Counted from the stretch's first letter, positions 22,654-36,025 are shown. The stretch is DNA of 64,000 bases from Nicotiana tabacum (GCF_000715075.1 NC_134081.1:66885153-66949152), one strand, 5' to 3'. Program-made: numbers and translations. Notes: generated by a model not told the origin, from the letters alone.

Positions 22654-25030
22654 TTCTCCCCCTCTTAAACAATCGTTCGTCCTCGAACAGGTATAGGGAC
22701 ATACCTGAAGTGGTGAAAAGATGAGGATAACGGTTGCGCATATTATACTCGGTCTCCCAAGTCGCCTCCTCGACCGAATGACTCCTCCACTGTACTTTTA
22801 CTGAAGCAATGCTCTTCGATCTCAACTTTCTAACCTTTTTGTCCAAAATGGCCACCGGTTCCTCAACATAAGATAGATCCTTGTCCAATTGGACTGAGCT
22901 GAAGTCTAACACATGAGATGGATCGCCGTGATACTTCCGGAGCATGGAAATATGGAACACTGGATGAACTGCAGTGAGACTAGGTGGTAGTGCAAGTCTG
23001 TAAGCCACATTTCCAACCCTCTCAAGAATATCAAAAGGCCCAATATACCTAGGGATCAACTTGCCCTTCTTCTCGAATCTCATAACGCCCTTCATGGGTG
23101 AAACCCTGAGCAAGACCCGCTCACCAACCATGAATGCAACATCACGAACCTTCCGATCCGCATAACTCTTCTGTCTAGATTGGATTGTATGAAGTCGATC
23201 CTGAATCAATTTAACCTTTTCCAAAGCGTCCTGAACCAGGTCTGTACCCAATAGCCTAGCCTCGCCCGGCTCGAACCAACCCACTGGAGACCGGTATCGT
23301 CTGCCATACAAAGCTTCATACGGTGTCATCTAAATGCTCGACTGATAACTGTTGTTGTAAGAAAACTCCACAAGTGGAAAGAACTGGTCCCAAGCACCCC
23401 TAAAATCCATCACGCACGCACAAAGCATATCCTCCAATATCTTAATAGTGCGCTCGGACTGTCCGTCCGTCTGAGGGTGAAATGTTGTACTCAACTCCAC
23501 ATGAGTACCCAACTCTCACTGTACGGCTCTCCAGAACTGTGATGTATACTGCGTACCCCGGTCAGAGATGATAGATACCGGTACGCCATGAAGCCTGATA
23601 ATCTCGCGAATGTAAACATGGGCCAGCTGCTCCAAAGAGTAAGTAGTAACCACAGGAATGAAATAAGCTGACTTGATCAATCTATCCACAATCACCCAAA
23701 CTACATCAAACTTCCTCTAAGTTCGTGGAAGTTCAACAACAAAATCCATAGTGATCCGCTCCTATTTCCATTCTGGAATCTCTAACTTCTGAAGAAATCC
23801 ACCCGGTTGTTGATGCTTATACTTCACCTGCTGACAATTTAGGCACCGAGCTACATATTCCACTATGTCTTTCTTCATCCGCCTCCACCAATAATGTTGT
23901 CTCAAGTCCTGATACATCTTTGCGGTACCTGGATGAATGGAGTACCGCGAACTATGAGCCTCCTTGAGAATCAACTCACGCAAATCATCTACATTGGGTA
24001 CACATAGACGGCCTTGCATTCGTAATACATTGTCATATCCAATAGTGACTTCCTTAGCATCACCGTGCTAAACTGTGTCCTTAAGGACATGCAGATGGGG
24101 GTCATCATACTAACGCTCTCTGATACGATCATAAAGAGAAGACTAAGAAATCACACAAGCCAAAACTTGTCTCGGCTCGAAAATATCCAATCTAACAAAC
24201 TGATTGGCCAAGGTTTGAACATCCAAGGCTAAAGGCCTCTTTGCCACTGGTAGATATGCTAAGCTTCCCAAACTCTCCGCCTTATGACTCAAGGCATCGG
24301 CCACTACATTGGCCTTTCCGGGATGATAGAGAATGGTGATATCATAATCCTTAAGCAACTCCAACTACCTCAAGTTAAGATCCTTCTGTTTAAACAGATG
24401 TTGTAGACTCCGGTGATCGGTGTAGACCTCACAAGGGACATCATACAAATAGTGCTTCCAGATCTTCAAGGCATGAACAATAGCTGCTAACTCGAGGTTG
24501 TGGACCGGATAATTCTTCTCATGTACCTTTAACTATCTAGACACATAGGCAATCACCCTACCGTCCTGCATCAACACTGCGCCGAGACCAATACGTGATG
24601 CATTACAATACATAGTATAAGACCCTAAACCTGTAGGCAACACCAATATTGGGGCTGAAGTCAAAGCTATCTTGAGCTTTTGAAAGCTCTCCTCACATTC
24701 CTCGGTCCACCTGAACGGCGCACCCTTTTGGGTCAATTTTGTCATAGGTGCAGCAATAGAAGAGAAACCCTCAACAAATCGGCGATAATACCCCGCCAAG
24801 CCAAGAAAACTCCGGATCTCAGTAGTTGATGACAGTCTGGGCCAACTCTGCACTGCTTCAATTTTCTTTAGATCTACCTGGACCCCCCTGTTCGTTACTA
24901 TATGACCCAAATATCCTACTGAATCAATCTAGAATTCACACTTTGAAAATTTTGCATACAACTTCTTTTCTCTCAAAGTCTGAAGCACAATCCGCTTCTG
25001 TTCGTTACTAAATGACCCAAAAATCCCACT
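22649..25030 (-). pseudogene. Tekay/Del chromovirus pol, 5'-truncated: RT end, RNase H, integrase, chromodomain
   Basis: Minus-strand order: RT C-terminus ([37 protein letters not shown]), RNase H, integrase with an H-H-C-C finger (SRYSIHPGT...ARCLNCQQV), the integrase catalytic core (FHPQTDGQSERT) and a C-terminal chromodomain (RKLRSKSIASVKVQW ... EEATWETE ... PHLF). The RNase H first catalytic Asp is Asn (MYCNASR). Stops include CAG to TAG before MTPYEALYG and TGG to TAG after EWK. Everything N-terminal to the RT palm is missing: the frame runs into the head-to-head junction. The pol stop codon lies in the LTR's first bases, as usual for this group. Confidence 0.9.
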
Positions 25031-25035
25031 TATTC
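24888..25035. other. Head-to-head junction with a 33-bp imperfect direct repeat
   Basis: CTGTTCGTTACTATATGACC at 24888 recurs as CTGTTCGTTACTAAATGACC at 24998; the 33-bp copies are 110 bp apart. The outer copy is out of its normal pol context: it sits beside the codons for VLQTLRE, where the chromovirus RT normally has the sequence upstream of QHLR. Right of about 25031 the sequence becomes plus-strand protease of a second element. Confidence 0.75.
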
Positions 25036-28000
25036 TATTATTGTAGATCGCTTCTATCACTCGTGTGTGATTACTATTGGGAGTCTTGAGACTAGCGTAG
25101 ATCTCCTACTTCTTGATATGGTAGATTTCGATGTTATCTTATCATGCTATATTGGACTGTCATGCCAAGACGGTGATCTTAGACATGCCAGGGTTGTCTC
25201 GATTAGAGTGGAGAGGTACTCTTGGACACTCCACCAGCAGATTTATTTCTTATGTGAAGTCTCGACGTATGGTCGAGAAGGGATGTCTAGCTTATTTGGC
25301 ATGTGCCTGTGATTCTAGTGCGGAGGTTCTTTCCATGGACTCAGTACCAGTTGTTCATGAGCTTCTAGAGGTATTTTTTGCTGATCTGCTGGGGATGCCA
25401 CCCGACAGGGATATTGACTTCTGTATTGATTTGGCTCCGGGCACTCAGCCCATTTCTATTCCACCATAACATATGGCTCCGCCGGAGTTGAAGGAATTGA
25501 ACGAGCTATTGCAAGATTTGCTAGATAAGGGCTTTATTAGACCTAGTCTCTCGCCTTGGGGTACGCCCGTATTGTTCGTGAAGAAGAAGGATGGGTCGAT
25601 GAGGATGTCTATAGACTATCGACAGTTGAAAAAAGTCACTATCAAGAATAAGTATTTGTTGCCGAGGATTGATGACTTATTTTATCAGCTTCAAGGTGTT
25701 AAAGTATTTTCGAAGATTGATTTGAGGTCTGGCTACCACCAGTTAAATATTAGGGCATCCGATGTCCCTAAGACGAATTTTAGAACTCGGTATGGGCATT
25801 ATGAGTTCCTAGTAATGTCATTTGGGTTGACAAATACCCCAGTAGCATTTATGAATTTGATGAACCGAGTGTTCAAGCCCTACTTGGATTCTTTTGTGAT
25901 TATATTCATTGATGATATCTTGATCTACTCCCGTAGTCGAGAGGAGCATGAGCAACATCTTCAATTTTGTACTTCAGACTCTGATAGATAGCCAGTTATA
26001 TGCCAAGTTTTCAAAATGTGAGTTTTGGTTAGACTCAGTCGCCTTTCTGGGGCATGTTGTATCGGTAGAGAGCATAAAGGTAGATCCTTAGAAGATTGAG
26101 GCAGTTCAGAACTGGCCTAGAACTACTTCAGCTACAGAGATTTGGAGTTTCCTAGGCTTGGCGGGTTATTATCGCCGGTTTGTGGAGGGGTTTTCATCCA
26201 TAGCAACCTCGCTGACTAGATTGACCCATAAGGGTGCCTCGTTCAGATGGTCGGATGAGTGTGAGTTAAGCTTTCAGAAGATCAAGACTGATTTGTCTAC
26301 GGCGCCAGTGTTGGTCTTGCCCAGAGGTTTAGGATCCTACACAGTGTATTATGATGCATCTCGTATTGGGCTCGATGCAGTATTGATGCAGGATGGCAAG
26401 GTGATTGCATACGCGTCGCGGCAGTTGAAGGTTCATGAGATGAATTATCATGTTCATGACTTAGAGTTAGCAGCCATTGTTCATGCGCTGAAGATTTGGA
26501 GGCATTATCTTTACGGCGTGTCATGTGAGGTATTCACGGATCATCGGAGTCTACAGTATTTGTTCAAGCAAAAGGATCTCAACTTGAGGCAGAGAAAGTG
26601 GTTGGAGCTGTTAAAAGACTACGCTATCAATATTTTGTATCATCCCTGGAAGGCCAACATGGTGGCCGATGCCTTGAGTAGAAAGGCAGTGAGTATGGGT
26701 AGCCTTGCATATATTCCAGTTGGTGAGAGGCCACTTGAAGCAGATGCTCAGGCTTTCGCCAATCAGTTCATGAGGTTAGATATTTCAGAGCCTATTCATG
26801 TCCTAGCTTGCACAATCGCTCGGTCTTCCTTGTATGAGCGCATCAGAGAGCGTCAGTATGATGATCCCTATTTGCTTATTCTAAAAAAAATGGTGCGGCA
26901 TGGTGGTGCCAAGCAGGTTACTGTTGAAGATGATGGGGTTTTGAGGATGCAAGGTCGTATTTGTTTGCCCAATATGGATGGACTTCGTGAGTTGATTCTT
27001 GAAGAGGCCCACAATTCTCGGTATTCTATTCATCCGAGTGCTTCTAAGATATATCGGGACTTGCAGCAACATTATTGGTGGAAGAGGATGAAGAAGGATA
27101 TAGTTGCATATATGGCTCGGTGTCTGAATTGTCAGCAAGTAAAGCATGAGCATCAGAGGCCTGATGGTTTGCTTCAGAGGTTAGAGATTCATGAGTGGAA
27201 GTAGGAGCGTATCACTATGGATTTTGTTGTTGGACTCCCACAAATACAGAGGAAGTTCGACGTGGTATGGGTCATTGTGGACGGGTTGACCAAGTTGGCA
27301 TATTTCATCCCAGTGGCAGTTACCTATTATTCAAAGCGGTTAGCTGAGAACTACATTTGCGAGATCGTCCGTCTTCATGTGTGCCTGTGTCAATTATTTC
27401 TGATCGAGGTATACAGTTAACCTCGCATTTCTGGAGGGCCATACAGCGTGAGTTGCACACGCAGGTTGAGTTAAGCATAACATTTCATCCCCACACGGAC
27501 GGACAGTCCGAGCGCACTTTTCAAATATTCGAGGATATGCTTCGCGCTTGCGTTATGGATTTCGGGCATTCTTGGGATCAGTTCTTGCCGCTTGCGGAGT
27601 TTGCCTACAACAACAGCTATCAATCGAGCATTCAGATGGATCCCTATAAGGCATTATACGGGAGGCGGTGACGTTCGCCAGTTGGATGGTTCAAGCTAGG
27701 GGATGCTCTGTTGTTGGGTACATATTTGGTACAAGCTGCCTTGGATAAGGTCAAGATTATTTAGGATCGACTTCGCACCGCTCAGTCTAGGCCGATGAGT
27801 TATGCCGACCATAGAGTTCGTGATGTTGTATTCATGGTTGGAGAGAGGGTATTGCTCCGGGTTTTACCCATGAAGGGTGTGATGAGGTTCGTAAAGAAGG
27901 GGCCTACAAGCTCGCATTGCCACCTAGTTTATCAGCAGTCCATCTGGTGTTCCATGTGTCCATGCTCCGGAAGTATCACGGTGATCCGTCCCATGTGTTA

Positions 28001-28254
28001 GATTTCAGCTCAGTCCAATTGGACTAAGGATTTGACTTATGAGGATGAGCTGGTGGATATTCTAGCCCGGTTGGTCCGACAGTTGAGGTCTAAGTGTTAT
28101 CTTTCAGTTTGAGTGTAGTAGAGAGATCAGCGGATCGAGGCATCTATGCGGGAGTCCAAGTCGGACATGCAGAGTAGATATTCACACCTTTTCACCAGTC
28201 CAAGTACTTTTCTTTGTCCGTTCGAGGACAAACGTTTGTTTCAGAGATGGAAAA
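25031..28254 (+). pseudogene. Tekay/Del chromovirus pol, 5'-truncated: protease end, RT, RNase H, integrase, partial chromodomain
   Basis: Plus-strand order: C-terminal protease (ETSVDLLLLDMVDFDVIL), the linker PGTQPISIPP, RT ([30 protein letters not shown] at about 25905-25930), RNase H ([25 protein letters not shown]), integrase finger ([10 protein letters not shown]...ARCLNCQQV) and core (FHPHTDGQSER). Damage: TAC to TAA at 25467, frameshift near 25965, TGG to TAG at 27202, frameshift near 27378, TGA at 27669, TAG near 27763, and a roughly 60-bp deletion near 27900. A weak polypurine tract CAGAGATGGAAAA (28242-28254) ends it. Confidence 0.9.
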
Positions 28255-28986
28255 TGTGATGACCCGATATGTCATTTATAGTTTTACCCTTCATTTCTGT
28301 GTTCTGAGACCTTGAATAGATCCGTTTAGCCTTCCTCAATTTGCGTGCACAGTCCGTGTCCTTTTTTCGGAAGGTTTTTATGAGAAAATTGATGAAAATA
28401 TGAAATCATGCCTTAAAACACATTTGGGTTGACTACGGTCAATGTTTTGGGTAAACAGAGCCGGATCGGTATTTTGACAGTCCCCGTAGGTCTGTATCGT
28501 GATTTGGGACTCGATCGTATGCCCGGAATCGAATTCGGAAGTCCCTAACTTGATTTATCATGATTTGTTGAAAACTAAAAGTTTAAAGGTTTAAAAAATT
28601 CCTAAATTTGATCATGAGTTGACTTTATTGTTACCGGGTTCAGATTTTGGTTTCAGAACTTGGTATAAGTTTGTTTCAGTATTTATGACTTATCTGCAAA
28701 ATTTGGTGCAAAATAGAGTTGATTTAACGTGATTCGGACCTCCAGTTGAGAAATTTTATGTTCTTAAGTTTCATTGAAAATTCCATTCATTTTGGTATCC
28801 GATTCGTAGTTCTAGGTATTATTTAGATATTTTGATCGCGCGAGGTAGTTCGTATGATATTTTTGGATTTATGTGCATGTTTGGTTTGGAGCCCCGAGGT
28901 CTCGGGTGAGTTTCAGATAGGTTTCGGATGTTTCTAACTTAAGGAAATTGTTGGTTTTGGGCTACTGCTGTATCTAGTGTCATGTG

Positions 28987-29275
28987 CTTCGCGATCGCGA
29001 AGGGGAACATTGGACTAGGGAGGATTGCACTTTGCGAACGCGAGGTTCTGGTCGCGAACGCGAAGTGGAGGGGGGCTTACCCTTCGCGAACGTGACTGTT
29101 CCTCCGCAAACGCGAAGCATTGTGGGCTTCAGGGGGTACTGGGCTTATGTTCTACGCGAGCGCGGCCATTGGGTCGCGGACGCGATGGCCTAGGGGGAGA
29201 TCTATCCCTAACGCGGATGACATCTCGCCAAACACGAAGGCCAATTGGGCCGTTGTGCATTGCGAACGCGGCAGG
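28987..29275. repeat. Cluster of TCGCGAACGCGAAG words
   Basis: About ten copies or near-copies of CTTCGCGATCGCGAAG, GCGAACGCGAAG and TCGCGGACGCGA in 290 bp, 730-1020 bp from the LTR start. The overlapping Arg/Ala-rich ORFs in several frames are by-products of GC-rich repeats. Confidence 0.85.
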
Positions 29276-30222
29276 TTTTCATTAGAGCTCGACCTAGAGG
29301 CGATTTGGAGAAGAAATTTCATCAACCTTTCATAGGTTAGTATACTTTAACTTATTTTCTTCCATTTTCATCATCACCCATTAATTTCTAGCCTTAATCT
29401 TTGTTCTTTCATGGTAGAAAATTAGGGATTTGGGAAGAATTGGGGGGGTTTTGCAAATTTGAGATTTAGACCTCAAATTGAGGTCAGATTTCAAAACTAA
29501 TTACATCCTCGGGCTCGGGGGTGAATGGGTAAATGGATTTTGGTCCGAATCTCGAGTTTTGACCAAGCGGATTTGGGGTGGACTTTTGTTGACTTTTTTG
29601 AAAAAAGTGTAAAGATCTTAACTTTATGTATTGTAATTAATTTTCCAAGCATTATTTGATGTTATTGACTCGATTTTGGTTAGATTAGATTGGTTTGGAG
29701 GCGGAATTTAGAGAAAAGGCCCCGGTAGAGCTTTGATTTGCTTGCGAAGCGAGGTAAGTGTTGGGTCTACCTTGATTTGAGGGAATTAGGAACCCTTAAG
29801 CTATGTGCTATGTGAATTACATGTGTAGCGGCATATATGTGAGGTAACAAGTGTATATACGCTGTCAATATACTTGTTTCCATGCTTTCCCGTATTTCAT
29901 TAATTATTTTATTCCATGTCTTAATTTTTACATGCTTTAGTTGCTTCCTATGCCTTAACTTGCTACTTGTCATTTATTATTCTCGTATTAAAATGTTAGT
30001 TTTCTCCCATGCTTCCCTAATTTAATTTCTACTTGCCTTAATTGCCTTACTTGTACACTTTAACTATCATATATTCGGCTTGTCTCGTTGCTTAGTGTAA
30101 ATTGTAGCACTTTTTGATTTGGTACGAGATTTTCTTTATGGCTTTGCTTTCATATTCTTTATTCGTTGATATTCTTGTGAATTGAGTTGCGAAATTTATT
30201 ACATTTATTGAATTTGTTTATT

Positions 30223-30455
30223 GATCGGGCTGCACGCCGCAACATGTGGAATAAGGGAGGATTGATATTGATATGGTGGGATCGGGTTGCACGCCGCAAC
30301 ATGTAAAATAAGGGAGGATTATTATATTGATTCTGATTATATAATGGGATTGGGTTGCGCGCCGCAACATATTTTAATTGTTATTATTGATATTGACATG
30401 TGGAATAAGGGAGGATCGTATTTGTACGGTGGGATCGGGTTGCACGCCGCAACGG
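30223..30455. repeat. Tandem GGGATCGGGTTGCACGCCGCAAC hairpin-word array
   Basis: Four copies start near 30223, 30280, 30348 and 30432. Each has GTTGC-ACGCC-GCAAC, a 5-bp inverted repeat with a 5-base loop, followed by ATGTGGAATAAGGGAGGAT. It occupies the same LTR zone as the arrays at 9944-10200 and 39207-39570, which use different words. Confidence 0.8.
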
Positions 30456-31147
30456 TTTATGTATTTTGTATTCCTTGTTGTACTGTATTGGCTTTGGTGT
30501 TTTCGTATGAGATTCTGAGGATTGGTATTTCTGGTTTTACTGATTTTCGAGGATTGAGTTTATTGTCATGAGTATACTGCTTTATTTTCCTATATTTCCT
30601 TTCCTGTCATTATTATTATACTGCGTACAGGTTATTATAGGTGACCCGCCTTAGCCTCGTCACTACTTCGTCATGGTTAGGCTCGACACTTACAAAGTAT
30701 ATTGGGTCGGTTGTACTCATATTACACTCTGCACTTCTTATGCAGACTTTGGAGTTGGTCCCATCGGCGGTCAGTAGATTGCTCGGATCGGACATCTGAT
30801 AGAGACTTGAGGTACATCTGCTTGGCGTTCGCAACCCCAAAGTCCCCTTCTACTTTATCCTAGCTGTTTACTTTTTTTCAGACAGTTTTACTTTCATTCA
30901 GACCATTATATGTATTATTCTAGTCGCTCGTGCACTGGTGAAACTAGTTCTAGGTTGTATTTAGATATTTCGGTTATTATGACTTTTCACACTTTATTTC
31001 AGTTCTATTAAATTTATTTCAGTTTAATTGGCATTAGTTAATTTGATTTGTTAATAATGAATTAAAACTATTCTAACGTTTCTTGCCTAGCAAGTGAAAT
31101 GTTAGGCGTCATCATGGTTCCGAGGGTGGAAATTCTGGGTCGTGACA

Positions 31148-32919
31148 TAAAGTAGCATGCCAAGTTTCTGGAATAGTAAAGCTCGATACTCTATGTAAGT
31201 CTAGTCTCAGGCTAACACATAAATTAACGCATTTGAACAGGTAGGAATAACTCAATTAGTACAAAGAAAGTATGGTGTGAGTCTATGTCTATCCAGACAT
31301 AATCAAGAATCTAGCATACGTACGGATGCGTGTCACCTCATACATACGTAGATCCCATAACACCTAGCACATAGCTAATATAGAACTTACGGGGGTAAAT
31401 TCCCTCTTATAAGGTTATACATGAGACTTACCTTGCTCCAAAATCCGATAGTTTTAAAACAATATTCTTTGGTTAGAATGCCTAACAATCCAAAACTAAC
31501 CAAAGAACATGCAAACCAATTAAAATATATTCAAAACCCATAACTTATCAATTAGAAATAATTTTCAACCCCGCACGAAAAGTCAACTCCGGGCCCATGC
31601 GTCTGGATTTTAAAGATAATATAAAATAAATGTTAATCATAACTTATATAGTCTTTATCCAGAAAATCTTTCAATTTCATCCATGAATTGACCCTTAAAT
31701 CAAGAATTTTCCATTTCTCAACTTTGGGGCTCAAAACCCTAGTTTATACGATTGAAATACGTATAAAAACGATATCCAACGGAAATAATCATGGAATATC
31801 AAAATGAATGTTAGATATTTACCACCTTTCGAAAATGAGAATAACTCCGCGAAAATCACCTCAAAACCTGGCTCTAGAACTCAAAATATGCTCAAAATAC
31901 TAAAATGCTCGGTCAGCCAATTTAAAACACTGCCCGGGTGATTTTTATTCATTGCCTTCGTGAGACACCTTCGTGTTCGTGAAGAGAAATTTTTTGAATT
32001 GACCTATCAACCAAAATTTCCTTCTTCGCGTTCGCGAAGAATAAAAGTTCGCACCAGAAACCAACAATCTTTCCTTACACGAAAATAGGTATAACTCTCT
32101 CATACGATCTCGAAATTTGATGATTCTTGTTGCTATGGTTCCAAAATCACGATACCAATCTAGTGGTTCAATCAAACATAATTTAGACATCATGTAATCA
32201 ATATGATACCCTTTATGCCTAAAGAAACGATGGTGAAACATCAAATAAGAGCGTGACATAACTCAAACCCATCCGAAACTCATTGGAATCTAAAAAACAC
32301 TTGCAGACAAGTCCAAAATTATCATACAAACTTGTTGAAACTTTTAAATCATTAATCCGAGCTCATTAACTCTACTATTTGATCGTGGTCAACTCAAACT
32401 TTTAAACTCAAGTAGTATACAACTCAACTGTCTTAATTACTCTTAGACACCTCGGGATGGAACCAAATCTTACACACAAGTCCAATATGACAACACGAAC
32501 CTGCTCCAAGGCTCAGAATACCAAATGGGATCCGATATCACTAAAGTCCACTCTAAGTCAAACTTAGTTAATTCCAACACCTTCAAAATGCCAACTTTCG
32601 GCAATTACCCGCAAAATCAGCTAGGAACCTCAGAAATCATATTCAGACATACCCTTAAGTCCAAAATCACTATACGGATCTATCAGAACTATCAAAACTC
32701 TGGTATAAGATTATTTACTTAAAAGTTATACCTTAGTCAACTCGTCTAACTTAAAGCTTCCAAATTGAGAATTACTCTTCTAAATCAACCTCGAACCCCT
32801 CGAACATTGAAACTAACCATACACACAAGTTATAATGCATCATATAAAGCTACTCAAAGTTTCAAATTGTCAAATGAAATGCTGAAGCTCAAAACGACTG
32901 ATTCGGTCATTATAGACGG
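31148..32919 (-). repeat. Truncated Tekay-type LTR, minus orientation
   Basis: On the minus strand it begins TATAATGACCGAATCAGTCG at about 32919, a decayed TGTAATGACC start, and contains TTCGCGTTCGCGAAG words (31955-32052) and GAGCAAGGTAAGTCTC (31426-31432 complement), then 'AACCTTATAAGAGGGAATTTACCCC'. Its 3' end is cut by the Tekay composite at 31147. No TSD or internal domain. Confidence 0.65.
31955..32052. repeat. Cluster of TTCGCGTTCGCGAAG words
   Basis: Three copies or near-copies (CTTCGTGTTCGTGAAG, CTTCGCGTTCGCGAAG, GTTCGC) in about 100 bp, 870-960 bp from the decayed LTR start. Confidence 0.7.
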
Positions 32920-33688
32920 CTTTTACACTCGTTGAGGTTAACCATATTTCCCCTTTTTGAATCTGAATCTAACTTGTTAGCACCTGTAAATGTCGGGTAG
33001 CCAGCTCCGGCCAACGTGGCACTCAAACCTGGGGAGGTTTGCCACTTCTCCTTTTTTGAATCAGAATTAATGCAAGCATTAGCATAAAAACAATCAAATC
33101 AAACAAAAGATTCAAGTACTTATAATATTCTGAGCAACCTGAGTTATCATGCAAGGCAATCATGTGTCTGTAAGTTCATCTGTTTCACAAACTAGTATAG
33201 ATTTATAGCATTTAAGTATAAATAGTCAAAGCATTAACACCTAAGAATCAATCAGGCATTTTCTTATCAATAATTTCTTATTAAATATTTTCTTATCAAG
33301 ACCTTGACTTAGGGAATTGTAAACTCAACTTACCTTAATCGATTGTCAAGAACTCTATCAATAAATTTATGTAGCCAAACCCTTAGAGAATCTACAAATA
33401 AGGGGTTAGAACCATTAGCCTAATCATTAGCTTCAACCTAAATTCACCAAATTAGGTTCTACTTGGCCATAACATCATAATTTAGGGTTTTACCCATGAA
33501 CTCTATCGCTCCAACTATTCAAACATCATAATATGCTTTAAAGTTTCTAATCCTAATAGTTGAGAGCAAAGAAATTACCTTAGATGTTCTTATTAGAAAT
33601 CCTAGGTCTTGGGTTCTTGAAAAGTCATTTGAATTCTTGTTGAAAGTCAAGGTTTTTAGAAATTTTAGGTGTTAAACAACGTTAATCT

Positions 33689-35844
33689 TGTCACGCCCCA
33701 AACCTGGGGAGGCGTGTCTGGCACCCGGTGTCGTACTGGCCCGAGCGAACCACTCTGTAACTCTTTTTATTTCTCATAACTATCATGGGCCAACATGGTC
33801 ATAACTCATAATGTACAACTATAAGTGAAAAATACTGTATCACTGAACTATTTTTCTTAAAACATGAATATGTATGGGCCGTCAAGGCCTCTGACATGCT
33901 GTACAAAATGAACCTCTGTCTACAAAGCCTCTAAGATTATTTGACATCAAATGGGACAGGGTACCGGCCTACCCATAAGTCTTTAACAAAACTCTGATAC
34001 GATGACTCACAGACTCGGCTGCACTCCGAATGAGGTAGAGTCTTACCAATCCTTCCCTGAATGCCAATCTCGTCTACTATGAGGGCTCGTCAAACTGATT
34101 ATCTATACTTGCAGGCATGAATACAGCGTCTCCAACAAAAGGACATCTGTACGAATAATGTATCGAGTATGTAAGGCATGTAAATCAGTATATAAAGGAC
34201 ATGGAAGAAACATGGAGTAAAGGACTCAACATGTAAGTCTGGATAGCTCTATAAATCATAAAATATTTATAATGTCATGCAATGCATCGGTCTGTACGTA
34301 CATAACATCATCAAGCCTCTGAGGGCATCCCATCATATCATCTCAGCCACTGTGGGCAAATCATCAACGTATACCAGCTGATCAGGTGGTGGTGTGTATA
34401 TAACGCTGTAACCTTTTTTCATATCTCATATACATATATACGCGTATATAATGCCATCTGGTCATGGGTCAATGTAAATGAATGCAATGCATGAGAAGTA
34501 CGTCAATAAAATCTTTCGGAGTGTCATAAAACCATTATGCCTTTGATTAATATCATGAAGTAAACTTTATCAACTTACGTATTTTCTGAGACCCATGAAC
34601 AGACGATAGAATAATATGACACATGGGGAATCAAGAATATAAGTATCTCTAGCATTTCTATGAATAGAGTCATTTATGAAAATTTTGCACTTGCTCGTTT
34701 CGTTTGTATCGTATGGATCAATGCCAAAAAGAAAGAAGGGATAGCCTTAACATATCTGGATAAGGGAAAAATCCGTAGTTGTGACAAAACATTTTCATGT
34801 TTCATCCTCAGACATCAGAGAACTAAAACTAAGCGTTTGCTTGGCGGTTTTGCTTCTACACACAGATCTCTTAAGTTTGACATAATACCGGGAAAAGTTA
34901 ACCTCTGACGCTAAACAAATAAATGTGTAGAAAGCCGAAGACAACTATCCCTGGTGTTCAAAGGACACATTTTTCCTTAAGAATATGGAAGAATAAGAAG
35001 TAATGTTCACCAGTAATACAATACTAAAGTTTAATATCTAAGTTTCAACTCGAGTTCAGATGATAAAAAGGAAACAAAACAGTGGATCAAGTTTGAGTAT
35101 GTACATGTACAAACAAGGTGGAAAGATAGTTTAGAGATATATCCAAAAGAGCAAAAGTTTCATGTAAAAAGGGTTGGAAAATAATGTACGCATTTCTTTC
35201 CCAAATAATAGAATCAATGGTGTCTTGTGATTATCATGTTAGGTTGCCACATAATCCAAAGTGACTAAGAGTCACTTGTTTGGAAAGTGGCTTGTTGCCA
35301 CGTAATCCCTTTGTTGGGGAATTTAAACTTTATCCAATAATCAATTAGGCCCGCTATTCGGTACTTAATCAATTACTCGCATAATTAAAAATTATCTCAA
35401 ATTACTTAAAATACTACTTACTTTTAACACACTTTATATAACTTACTATCATGGTCATGTGGTACCATATAAAATAAATACATATACTATTATTTCATTA
35501 AAATATCCATGTAAAAATATATATATTTTCTCAACTTCTAATTTTCCTAATCTCATATAAAGAGTACAAATTTTTGTACGCGTAATTCTTAAAATGGTAA
35601 AATGATAACCTTCTTTTATTATGAAAAAAATAATTCATATCTTTATAATAAAGAAAATCTCATACACTTTCTCATATTATGTGTATAATTTAAAACATAT
35701 TCGAAAGTAGTAATATTAATAACTATATAAAATCATATTTTTCAAACTATTTTTTTTCTTTACAAAAAACAAAGTTCCACTAAAAATGCCATATCAAATA
35801 TATATGTAACGATATCAAGGTTGTTAAACTTACGGGGTGTAACA
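33689..35844 (-). mobile_element. Solo LTR (2156 bp)
   Basis: Minus-strand start TGTTACACCCCGTAAG (35844) and end GGGGCGTGACA (33689). Perfect TSDs AATCT at 33684-33688 and 35845-35849. No internal coding domain; the 82-codon ORF at 34660 has no recognisable domain. Inserted into LTR-like copy A. Confidence 0.9.
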
Positions 35845-35980
35845 AATCTAAAGTTTTTAACTTGAAATCATGGTATGGATCTTATCTTGGGTGGGTTGGG
35901 GAAACCCTGGGTCATCTTGCTATGAAACCTCTCCAAAATGTTGTAGATATAAGTGAATCTCTCTCTCTTGCCGAAGTGCC

Positions 35981-35990
35981 TTATAAAATA
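35981..35990 (-). promoter_or_regulatory. TATA-like box of LTR-like copy A
   Basis: Minus strand TATTTTATAAGGCACTTCGG, about 36 bp downstream of the TGGCACNNCGTGCCA cluster. Copy B has TATAAAAGGCACTTCGG at the matching place (41318-41324 complement). Confidence 0.4.
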
Positions 35991-36025
35991 CGTATTTCAG
36001 TGTTACACAACTTGAAAATATAACT

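Larger units (their letters stand above)
28255..31147 (+). repeat. 3' LTR of plus-strand Tekay-type element (2893 bp)
   Basis: Starts TGTGATGACCCG and ends GGGTCGTGACA. It holds a CGCGAACGCGAAG word cluster (28987-29275), GGTAAGT (29753-29759), a hairpin-word tandem array (30223-30455) and the CCTCGTCACTACTTC block (30655). Right flank TAAAG does not match the left flank AATAT at 21001-21005, as expected if 21006-31147 is a rearranged composite. Confidence 0.85.

Noticed and set aside
28984..29335. Arg-rich ORFs of 69-86 codons
   Set aside because: Same cause: the CGCGAACGCGAAG cluster in an LTR.
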